Assembly: GCA_913056505.1 (NCBI GenBank)
Contig: CAJXLZ010000044.1
Span: forward strand, 1 to 7,713
Source: an uncultured Desulfurellaceae bacterium
GTDB taxonomy: Bacteria > Campylobacterota_A > Desulfurellia > Desulfurellales > Hippeaceae
DNA: 7,713 nt
Reading direction: 5' to 3'
Part shown: positions 1 to 5,880 of the stretch, in pieces
How positions within the stretch are numbered: position 1 is the stretch's first letter
Layout of the letters: every line of letters starts with the position of its first letter
Made by a program: the position numbers and the translations under genes
The notes under the pieces: model-generated
The model's database searches: none
Told to the model about the DNA's origin: nothing
What the model saw: the letters and a program-made list of their open reading frames with translations, nothing else

Positions 1-118
1 TTCCGTTTGTTAATTTATTATATAAAGCATCTAGGTTATTAACAGAGCCTTTTTTGATTTCTTTTAATACAGCGCCAAGCTCTGACGCTACAATGTTTTC
101 ATCTAACACACCTAATCG
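1..118 (-). other. Unidentified protein-like open frame, minus strand, partial
   Basis: Read on the minus strand from 118 down to the left edge, one frame is open without a stop and encodes about 39 residues of ordinary protein composition (for example the stretch LDENIVASELGAVLKEIKK). The same frame stays open further right, but there it only mirrors the kinase-like gene on the other strand. The only start codon nearby in frame is GTG at 109-107, with no usable Shine-Dalgarno before it. The plus-strand frame overlying this stretch is rich in Ser, Thr and Pro, as expected for an antisense shadow. I do not recognise the family. It may be the interior of a gene joined here by rearrangement or assembly, or a chance open frame. 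Confidence 0.35.
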
Positions 119-199
119 TATTTTATTTTCAATACAGGCGGGTATTTCAGTCCATTTTACTCGGGATATTTTATCACTATAACCATAGCTGCTTTTGTC
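116..199 (+). other. In-frame upstream extension of the kinase-like ORF, membrane sensor segment
   Basis: The frame of the kinase-like gene is open back to a TAA at 113-115. It encodes a TGGYFSPF motif (134-157) followed by a hydrophobic stretch running into residue 1 of the annotated ORF. TGGxxSPF followed by hydrophobic residues is a recurring feature of multi-helix N-terminal membrane domains of histidine kinases, where further helices normally precede it. No ATG, GTG or TTG occurs in frame between 116 and 199. The segment is therefore probably real coding sequence whose upstream part is missing or shifted, which makes the GTG at 200 an unlikely true start. Confidence 0.6.
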
Positions 200-1150
200 G
201 TGGGACTGCGTGCCTCGCTCATAACTGCTGCAGCGGGTATGATTTTTTTCGTTCTTGCCAACATAAAATATGGAGTTTCTATATACAATTGGTTTGATAT
301 AATTTATAGAATTGTGCCGTTTATAATGATAGCACTGCCAACGGGCATACTGTCCTATAAAGCCGACAATTTTATAGAAAGGATAGATAGTTTGAATAAT
401 AAACTGCAAATAAAAAATAAAGAATTAAATGAATCGCTACAGACAATAGAAAATATGCAGGCACAGCTGCTTGAAAGAGAAAGAGAAAAAGCTATGCTTA
501 AACTCACAGAAAACATGGCTCACAGAATAAGAAATCCCCTGATGAGTTTGGGTGGTATAGCGACAATATTAGACAAAAAACTTAAAAAGGGGGTTGATAA
601 AAAAGAATTAATAAAATACATAGAATACATAGAGCAGGAAAGCAAAAAACTGGACAAAGTGCTGGTCACAATGCTGAATATATCCGATCAAACATTGGAT
701 TTAAAACAACTTTCCATTAATAACATTATTAAAAACAGGGTATCTACCGATCTGATGCATAGCATAAAAAGCCACGGCATAAATTTATCAATACAGTTAG
801 ACGATAAAGTGCCTCTTATACAATTGGATGAGAAAAAAATTAACATTGCTTTAAGCAATATTATAAAATATTATATCAGCACTATGGATAGGGGAGAATC
901 AATTACCATAAAAACCCATTATAATGAAAATCTACGCCCCCCTGTTGTCATAATAAGCATTTACGGCAGTGGTATTGGAATGCCTGAGGAAATGGTAAAC
1001 AAGCTTTTTAAACCCTCTGTTTATGAGGAGGGGGGTGAAGATTTAGACCTACCCATAGCAAAGCGTTTTATAGAAATGTTAGGCGGCGTGTTGAAAATAA
1101 CAAGTAAGGTCGATGAAGGTACAAAGTTCACAATAACGCTGCCTGTGTAA
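200..1150 (+). CDS. Membrane histidine kinase-like protein with degenerate ATP-binding domain, 5' end unresolved
   Basis: Sensor kinase-like protein; the first in-frame start is GTG at 200, without a Shine-Dalgarno. Residue numbers count from there. Residues 1-53 are hydrophobic with at least two membrane segments, 54-100 a charged helical/coiled-coil linker, and 100-160 a HisKA dimerisation domain with H108 in the motif HRIRNPL, where the residue after His is Arg instead of the usual Glu/Asp. Residues 170-316 have the layout of a HATPase_c domain, including LFKPS (269-273) and an intact C-terminal strand ending TITLP. Key residues are altered: the second Asn of the N box is Y224, the Asp of the G1 box is G256, and two G2-box glycines are D281 and D283. 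It may be a pseudokinase that binds or dephosphorylates a partner, or a decaying gene. No response regulator is visible. It ends 20 nt before amrS and is probably co-transcribed with it. Confidence 0.8.
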   Translation: MGLRASLITAAAGMIFFVLANIKYGVSIYNWFDIIYRIVPFIMIALPTGILSYKADNFIERIDSLNNKLQIKNKELNESLQTIENMQAQLLEREREKAMLKLTENMAHRIRNPLMSLGGIATILDKKLKKGVDKKELIKYIEYIEQESKKLDKVLVTMLNISDQTLDLKQLSINNIIKNRVSTDLMHSIKSHGINLSIQLDDKVPLIQLDEKKINIALSNIIKYYISTMDRGESITIKTHYNENLRPPVVIISIYGSGIGMPEEMVNKLFKPSVYEEGGEDLDLPIAKRFIEMLGGVLKITSKVDEGTKFTITLPV

Positions 1151-1170
1151 AAATATGTAGGAGATATTTT

Positions 1171-2184
1171 ATGAAAGAGGCTTATCTTTATAAAAAATTG
1201 GATAACAACAGAGTTAGATGCGATTTATGTAATTTTAGATGCATAATTGAAGACGGAAAACGCGGCATATGCGGTGTGCGCGAAAATAGAGACGGAAAAC
1301 TATATTCTTTAACTTATTCAAAAGCGGTGGCAAAATCAGTGGACCCTATAGAAAAAAAGCCTCTGTTTCATTTTCTACCGGGCACAAAATCATATTCTAT
1401 AGCCACCGTTGGATGTAATTTTAGATGTCTATTTTGTCAAAACTACAATATAAGTCAATATCCGATTGAACATAACGGCTCTATTGTCGGCGAGGATTAT
1501 ACGCCTGAAAAAATAGTAAAAGACGCTGTTAATTCGGGATGCAGATCAATAGCATACACATATACCGAACCTACAATATTTTTTGAATACGCTCTTGACA
1601 CGGCAAAACTCGCAAAAGAAAAGGGGCTAAAAAATATTTTTATAACCAATGGGTATATGACAAAAGAGGCTGTGGATATGATGGACGGTTTGATAGATGC
1701 TGCCAATATAGACCTAAAAGCATTTTCAGATGCATACTATTATCAAGTGGTCGGAGGTGTAAAGATTAAGCATGTTCTCGACACAATAGAATACATGAAG
1801 AGTAAAAATATGTGGTTGGAAATCACAACCCTTATTGTGCCGACACTCAATGACAACCCGGTAGAAATTATGGAGTTAATCAATTTTATTTATGATCTGG
1901 ACCCTGCCATTCCATGGCACGTGAGCAGGTTTTATCCGACATATAAACTGATAGAGCTGCCACCGACCCCCATAAACACAGTAGTACATTTGGCTCAAAT
2001 GGGTAAGGAAATGGGTTTAAAGTATGTTTATACCGGAAACATAAAAAATGATAGCGGTGGAAACACGTATTGCCCAAAATGTTCAAAACCATTAATTATA
2101 AGAAATGGTTTTGAAGTATTGAAGTATGATATTAAAGACGGCAAATGCCCATATTGCGGCGAAAAAATCGATATTGTAGAATAA
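1171..2184 (+). CDS. amrS: AmmeMemoRadiSam system radical SAM enzyme
   Basis: Cytoplasmic radical SAM iron-sulfur enzyme of the AmrS family, named for its frequent genomic association with Memo-like and AMMECR1 proteins; I know of no settled physiological substrate. The 337 residues fit the family length. The 4Fe-4S motif CxxxCxxC is C82, C86, C89 in VGCNFRCLFCQN. An N-terminal cysteine cluster (C17, C20, C24, C34) precedes it. YTYTEP (129-134), FITNGY (157-162) and NIDLKAF (179-185) lie along the barrel, and a C-terminal zinc-ribbon-like part has C301, C304, C326 and C329. A clear Shine-Dalgarno (AGGAG, 1159-1163) lies 7 nt before the ATG. Neither Memo nor AMMECR1 is in this window, so they may be elsewhere or absent. 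hpt follows after 7 nt. Confidence 0.93.
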   Translation: MKEAYLYKKLDNNRVRCDLCNFRCIIEDGKRGICGVRENRDGKLYSLTYSKAVAKSVDPIEKKPLFHFLPGTKSYSIATVGCNFRCLFCQNYNISQYPIEHNGSIVGEDYTPEKIVKDAVNSGCRSIAYTYTEPTIFFEYALDTAKLAKEKGLKNIFITNGYMTKEAVDMMDGLIDAANIDLKAFSDAYYYQVVGGVKIKHVLDTIEYMKSKNMWLEITTLIVPTLNDNPVEIMELINFIYDLDPAIPWHVSRFYPTYKLIELPPTPINTVVHLAQMGKEMGLKYVYTGNIKNDSGGNTYCPKCSKPLIIRNGFEVLKYDIKDGKCPYCGEKIDIVE

Positions 2185-2191
2185 GTAAAAA

Positions 2192-2689
2192 ATGAATATT
2201 CTATTTGAAGAAAAAGAGATCAACAGAAAAGTTTTAAATTTGGCTCAAAAAATTTCGAAAGACTACAGGGGCAAACAGGTTGTGTTGATATATATCGAAA
2301 AAGGCGGAAAAACGTTTTTTGAAAAACTATCCTCTAACCTTGACATAGATTTTGAATGGGACTCTGTACGTGTAAAAAGCTATTTAGGCACTCAAAGCTG
2401 CGAGCTGAAATGGATAAAAAAACCGACCGTGAATCTGAAAGGCAAAACTTGCTTGCTTGTGGATGATATATTGGACACCGGACAGACAATAAAACGCGTT
2501 AGAAAATTTATATTAGACAGCGGTGCCAAGGAGTGTAAAATATGCGTAGTTGTAAACAAACATGCGCAAAGAGTGGAGAATATCTATCCGGATTATTATC
2601 TATTTGATGTGGAAAATGAATTTCTTGTAGGATTCGGAATGGATTATAATGGGAAATATAGGGAACTGCCCGCTATATACGCGATGTGA
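2192..2689 (+). CDS. hpt: Hypoxanthine(-guanine) phosphoribosyltransferase
   Basis: Purine salvage enzyme expected to convert hypoxanthine (and often guanine) plus PRPP to IMP/GMP in the cytoplasm. The PRPP-binding loop is LLVDDILDTGQTI (88-100), with D91/D92 in place of the common Glu-Asp pair. The pyrophosphate loop is EKGGK (36-40), the flexible loop VKSYLG (61-66), K123 is the likely purine-contacting lysine, and the C-terminal signature FLVGFGMDYNGKYRELP (144-160) is typical of Hpt. Length (165 aa) is slightly short for the family. The loop residue before KGG is Glu where many members have Leu. It starts 7 nt after amrS without a strong Shine-Dalgarno, suggesting translational coupling. 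A related purine phosphoribosyltransferase such as a xanthine-specific one is possible, but the C-terminal signature favours Hpt. Confidence 0.88.
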   Translation: MNILFEEKEINRKVLNLAQKISKDYRGKQVVLIYIEKGGKTFFEKLSSNLDIDFEWDSVRVKSYLGTQSCELKWIKKPTVNLKGKTCLLVDDILDTGQTIKRVRKFILDSGAKECKICVVVNKHAQRVENIYPDYYLFDVENEFLVGFGMDYNGKYRELPAIYAM

Positions 2690-2691
2690 TT

Positions 2692-2805
2692 ATGCTTAAA
2701 AACAGGCTTGGATTGAGAGAGCAATTATCGAACAACCGGTTTCTTGCTGAGGGCATATTTTATAAAGATCTTTATAGACTAAGACGAGAAAATGATATTG
2801 ATTAA
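2692..2805 (+). CDS. Small 37-residue protein of unknown function
   Basis: The ORF begins at ATG 2692, two bases after the hpt stop, and ends with a TAA at 2803-2805 that directly abuts the ATG of the PP-loop gene, so it fills the 116-base gap completely. The predicted protein begins MLKNRLGLREQLSNN, contains FYKDLYRLRREN (23-34) and is highly charged, Arg/Lys-rich, without cysteines, membrane segment or signal peptide; it looks helical and could bind RNA or a protein partner. No strong Shine-Dalgarno precedes it, so expression would rely on coupling to hpt. I do not recognise a family. The exact fit between neighbours and coding-like composition argue for a real gene, but 37 codons can stay open by chance. 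Confidence 0.6.
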   Translation: MLKNRLGLREQLSNNRFLAEGIFYKDLYRLRRENDID

Positions 2806-3777
2806 ATGAATAAGAGATGTGTAGCTCTGTATTCGGGCGGGTTGGACAGCCTTCTATCTGTGATAATTATGCAGCGTTTAGGCTTTGATGTACACGCCTT
2901 ATTTATACAAACACCGTTTTACAAAAAAAACATAAGCAAAATGGAAAAACAGCTTAATCAAATTGGCGTAGATTTGAAGATTGTTAAAAATGACGGTGAA
3001 TATCTACGTATTATCAAAAATCCTATGTTCGGATATGGAAAAAATATGAACCCATGTATTGACTGCAAGATTTTTTTCTTCAAAATGGCCAAACAATTTA
3101 TGGATGAAATCCATGCTGATTTTTTAGTAAGCGGTGAAGTTGTAGGGCAAAGACCTATGAGCCAAAGGTCATATGCTGTTATGCGGTCCATTGAAAAGCA
3201 GGCTTGCGTTGAAGATATTGTTCTAAGGCCGCTTTGTGCAAAACTTATGCCGCCTACAAAGCCTGAGATAGAGGGCATTATCAAAAGAGATGATATGTTT
3301 AAAATAAGCGGACGTTCAAGAAAGAACCAGCTTGAAATGATAAAGGCATTTGGTATTGACGATTTTGAATCTCCGGCTGGAGGATGTCTTTTAACCGATA
3401 GAAACTTTGCCGAAAGATTAAAAGAGATGTTTAAGTTTAACGATAATTTATCTCTATCTCAAATCGATCTATTGGCACTTGGCAGACATTTCAGAATAGG
3501 CAAAAAAAAATTTATTGTATCAAGGAATCAACCTGAAACTGAGTATCTCACATCATATAAAGGAAGATTGCCTCTTGTAAGCGCAGATAGAGGAGCATGC
3601 GGTGTATTTTTCCAAGAGCCTGATGAATATGAACTAAGTGTAGCTGCAGCGATTATTATGAGATATTCAAAACACGCTAAAGAGGTAAACTATATTTTTT
3701 CCAATAAATTGCGTATAGTAAAGCCGTATGATATATCTTATGGTGATGTATGCAAAATGAGGGTTAATTCACAATAG
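2806..3777 (+). CDS. PP-loop ATPase with NFACT-R-like C-terminal domain, candidate tRNA thiolation enzyme
   Basis: The N-terminal half is an ATP pyrophosphatase (adenine nucleotide alpha-hydrolase) fold with the PP-loop SGGLDS at residues 10-15, related to ThiI/MnmA-type tRNA-modifying enzymes. Such enzymes adenylate a target uridine before sulfur transfer. Candidate sulfur- or cluster-handling cysteines are C84 and C87 (NPCIDCK) and C194 (AGGCLLTD). LVSGEVVGQRPMSQ (107-120) is characteristic of the family often labelled, probably wrongly, tRNA (5-methylaminomethyl-2-thiouridylate)-methyltransferase. The C-terminal part (about 215-323), with LGRHFRIGKKKFIVSRN, resembles the RNA-binding NFACT-R (DUF814) fold. 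The gene starts with a stop-start abutment (TAAATG) to the small ORF, and its TAG stop overlaps the prfA Shine-Dalgarno. A nine-A run lies at 3502-3510. The tRNA role is inferred from fold and neighbours. Confidence 0.8.
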   Translation: MNKRCVALYSGGLDSLLSVIIMQRLGFDVHALFIQTPFYKKNISKMEKQLNQIGVDLKIVKNDGEYLRIIKNPMFGYGKNMNPCIDCKIFFFKMAKQFMDEIHADFLVSGEVVGQRPMSQRSYAVMRSIEKQACVEDIVLRPLCAKLMPPTKPEIEGIIKRDDMFKISGRSRKNQLEMIKAFGIDDFESPAGGCLLTDRNFAERLKEMFKFNDNLSLSQIDLLALGRHFRIGKKKFIVSRNQPETEYLTSYKGRLPLVSADRGACGVFFQEPDEYELSVAAAIIMRYSKHAKEVNYIFSNKLRIVKPYDISYGDVCKMRVNSQ

Positions 3778-3785
3778 GAGAAGAA

Positions 3786-4850
3786 ATGCTGAAAAAATTA
3801 GAGGGTATAGAAAAAAAATATAGTGAAATTGAGGGTGAACTAAGCAGTCCGGATATAGTTAAAGACATAAATAAATTTAAAATGCTGAGTGAAAGCTTGA
3901 AAAAACTCTCGCCTATAGTAGAAAAAGCAAGAGAATACAAAAAAATCTTAAAGGAGATCGATGAAAACAGAGAGCTGTTGAAAGATGAAGAACTCAAAGA
4001 CCTTGCCAAAGAGGAGTTAAAGACTGCACAGGAAAATAGGGAAAGATTAGAAGAAGAACTAAAAATATTGCTTATACCAAAGGATCCTATGGATGATAGA
4101 GATATCATACTTGAAATTAGAGCAGGCACAGGAGGGGAAGAAGCGGCTCTATTTGCACAGGATCTCTTTAGAATGTACACGCGTTATGCGGAAAATCATA
4201 ACTTCAAGATAGAGATTATAAGCAGCAGTATTTCAGAAACAGGAGGCATAAGAGAATTAATAGCCAATGTTAAAGGCAAGGGTGCATATTCAAAATTTAA
4301 ATATGAAAGCGGCACACATAGGGTACAAAGGGTACCCTCTACGGAATCTCAAGGACGTGTGCACACATCTGCTGCAACTGTTGCCGTTCTGCCTGAAGCT
4401 GAAGATGTTGACATTGAGATAAAGGATGAGGACCTGCGCATCGATGTTTTTAGGGCGACAGGTCATGGCGGACAGTGCGTTAATACAACGGACTCTGCAG
4501 TAAGAATAACACATCTACCCACAAATCTTGTTGTTACCTGCCAAGATGAGAAATCGCAGCTTAAAAATAAAAACAAGGCTATGAAGGTGTTGCGCGCGCG
4601 GCTTTACGATATGTATGAGAAGGAGAAAGAGAAAGAGCGAGCAGATAAGCGCAGGCAGCAAATTGGAACAGGCGATAGATCGGGACGCATTAGAACCTAT
4701 AATTTTCCTCAGGGACGCGTTACGGATCACAGAATAGGATTAACGCTCTATAAACTTGATGCCATAATGGATGGCGACTTGGATGAGCTTATTGATGCGC
4801 TGACCGTTGATGAACAGGCAAAAAGGTTAGAGACTGAAGAGAATAATTAA
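3786..4850 (+). CDS. prfA: Peptide chain release factor 1 (RF1)
   Basis: Cytoplasmic class I release factor that recognises UAA and UAG in the ribosomal A site and triggers peptidyl-tRNA hydrolysis. The 354 residues are normal for RF1. An N-terminal coiled, Glu/Lys-rich region (1-100) precedes domain 2, where the codon-reading tripeptide is P184-S185-T186 in HRVQRVPSTESQGR (E. coli has PAT and many bacteria PVT). The catalytic GGQ is G228-G229-Q230 in GHGGQCVNTTDSAVR, and the C-terminal part carries GTGDRSGRIRTYNFPQGRVTDHR. The PxT tripeptide separates it from RF2, which has SPF, and no RF2-type frameshift site is needed. The ATG follows a strong AGGAG (3776-3780) by 5 nt, the site overlapping the upstream stop. 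The usual partner prmC does not follow; a glycosyltransferase gene abuts directly. Confidence 0.97.
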   Translation: MLKKLEGIEKKYSEIEGELSSPDIVKDINKFKMLSESLKKLSPIVEKAREYKKILKEIDENRELLKDEELKDLAKEELKTAQENRERLEEELKILLIPKDPMDDRDIILEIRAGTGGEEAALFAQDLFRMYTRYAENHNFKIEIISSSISETGGIRELIANVKGKGAYSKFKYESGTHRVQRVPSTESQGRVHTSAATVAVLPEAEDVDIEIKDEDLRIDVFRATGHGGQCVNTTDSAVRITHLPTNLVVTCQDEKSQLKNKNKAMKVLRARLYDMYEKEKEKERADKRRQQIGTGDRSGRIRTYNFPQGRVTDHRIGLTLYKLDAIMDGDLDELIDALTVDEQAKRLETEENN

Positions 4851-5765
4851 ATGAAAATACTGCTTATCCAGCTGAGGCAACTCGGCGATGTGCTGCTCTC
4901 TGCACCGTTGGCAAGGGTTATAAAAGAAAGAATGGCGGGCAGCGTTGTTCATTTTTTAACATCTGAGGCAGCTAAAGACATTGTGAATGATAATCCTTAT
5001 ATCGATAAGGTTTTAACACTAAAAGCCGATTTTTTGAACGAGATCAGAATGCTTTTTGACATTAGAGCAGAACATTATGATGCTATTGTGGATATTCAAA
5101 GAACAGGCAGATCAAAACGCTTAACCCTTTTTTCCAATGCCAAATTAAAGATAGCATTTTATAAAAAGGGCGGTAATTTCTGCTATAATAGGTTAATAAA
5201 ATGGGAAAATCAAGGATATACCTCATGGGAACGTATGGAGCTTCTAATGGGTTTGGGTCTTGAAAATCCTATAGAGAAATATCTACCTGAAATGTATCTT
5301 AATGAAACTGCTGATAGAAATGCAAAAGGGTATTTAAAGAAACACGGTATTAAAAATTTTTTTATTGTTGCCCCTACGGCAAGGAAAAAAGAAAAGATGT
5401 GGAATCCCGACTACTTCGGCAAATTGGCCAACTTGATCTCTCAAATGAATGGCTATACGCCCATTGTTGTATATGGACCGGGTGAAAAGGATATGGCGAT
5501 AGAATGCTTTAACGTACTGAAAACAGGTCACATAATAGAAAAGCCGTTGCCCATTAAAGAATTTGCCGGCTTGGTTTATCTTTCTGAGTTTATTATAGGC
5601 AACGATTCATTTGCGTCGCATCTCGGTGTAAGCTTAAGAAAAAAAAGCATCGTTATACTCGGGCCTACCTCAGGATGGTTTGTGGATAACGAAAATACAC
5701 TGCTTGTATATAAATCTTTAATGCCCGAAGAGGTTTTTGAAAAAATCAAGAATTTTATTCATTAG
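4851..5765 (+). CDS. Glycosyltransferase family 9, heptosyltransferase-like
   Basis: Probable GT-B fold sugar transferase of family 9, which includes ADP-heptose:LPS heptosyltransferases acting at the cytoplasmic face of the inner membrane on LPS core or other glycans. The N-terminal motif LRQLGDVLLSAPL (8-20) carries the likely catalytic base D13. The C-terminal nucleotide-sugar half has ARKKEKMW (177-184) with K182 in the position of the family lysine, a VVYGPGE loop (206-212), and GNDSFASH (250-257), the variant of the GNDSG..H signature. The usual Gly is Phe at residue 254. Length (304 aa) is a little short for the family. There is no signal peptide or membrane segment. Its ATG abuts the prfA stop (TAAATG), implying coupling. 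Donor and acceptor cannot be read from the sequence. It is the last gene before the ruvB promoter gap. Confidence 0.85.
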   Translation: MKILLIQLRQLGDVLLSAPLARVIKERMAGSVVHFLTSEAAKDIVNDNPYIDKVLTLKADFLNEIRMLFDIRAEHYDAIVDIQRTGRSKRLTLFSNAKLKIAFYKKGGNFCYNRLIKWENQGYTSWERMELLMGLGLENPIEKYLPEMYLNETADRNAKGYLKKHGIKNFFIVAPTARKKEKMWNPDYFGKLANLISQMNGYTPIVVYGPGEKDMAIECFNVLKTGHIIEKPLPIKEFAGLVYLSEFIIGNDSFASHLGVSLRKKSIVILGPTSGWFVDNENTLLVYKSLMPEEVFEKIKNFIH

Positions 5766-5786
5766 CCATATGCGTAAAACTTACAT

Positions 5787-5815
5787 TTGAATTGTCCATA
5801 AAAAACTGTTAAAAT
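5787..5815 (+). promoter_or_regulatory. Sigma-70-like promoter upstream of ruvB
   Basis: TTGAAT (5787-5792) and TAAAAT (5810-5815) are separated by exactly 17 bp and match the -35 and -10 consensus at 4 of 6 and 5 of 6 positions. Transcription would start near 5822, about 60 nt before the ruvB ATG. It sits in the only sizeable gap on this strand before ruvB, which supports a separate ruvB transcript. It is inferred from sequence only, and AT-rich DNA gives chance matches. Confidence 0.5.
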
Positions 5816-5823
5816 TACAGGTA

Positions 5824-5840
5824 ATTCTTATAGTAAGAAT
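5824..5840. promoter_or_regulatory. 17-bp perfect inverted repeat, possible operator for ruvB
   Basis: ATTCTTA-TAG-TAAGAAT is a perfect inverted repeat with 7-bp arms and a 3-bp centre, just after the predicted start point of the ruvB promoter. There is no T-run after it, so it is not an intrinsic terminator for the preceding operon. Its position suits a repressor operator or a small hairpin in the 5' leader. It does not match the LexA boxes I know, so SOS control of ruvB is not shown. Confidence 0.4.
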
Positions 5841-5867
5841 GGCTGTTGCTTAAATTGAAATAGGAAA

Positions 5868-5873
5868 AAGGAA
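5868..5873 (+). promoter_or_regulatory. Ribosome binding site deciding the ruvB start
   Basis: AAGGAA ends 7 nt before the ATG at 5881 and only 1 nt before the in-frame TTG at 5875. The spacing selects the ATG, so the two extra N-terminal residues that a TTG start would add are probably not translated. Confidence 0.6.
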
Positions 5874-5880
5874 TTTGTGG

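Noticed and set aside
2958..3284. 108-codon minus-strand frame within the PP-loop gene
   Set aside because: Overlaps a clearly recognised gene on the plus strand and has shadow-like composition.
3764..4180. Long minus-strand open frame antisense to prfA
   Set aside because: Ser/Phe-rich shadow of the Lys/Glu-rich RF1 N-terminus; no family resemblance.
5875..5880. TTG start for ruvB adding two residues
   Set aside because: The Shine-Dalgarno lies 1 nt away, too close, while the ATG at 5881 has a proper 7-nt spacer.
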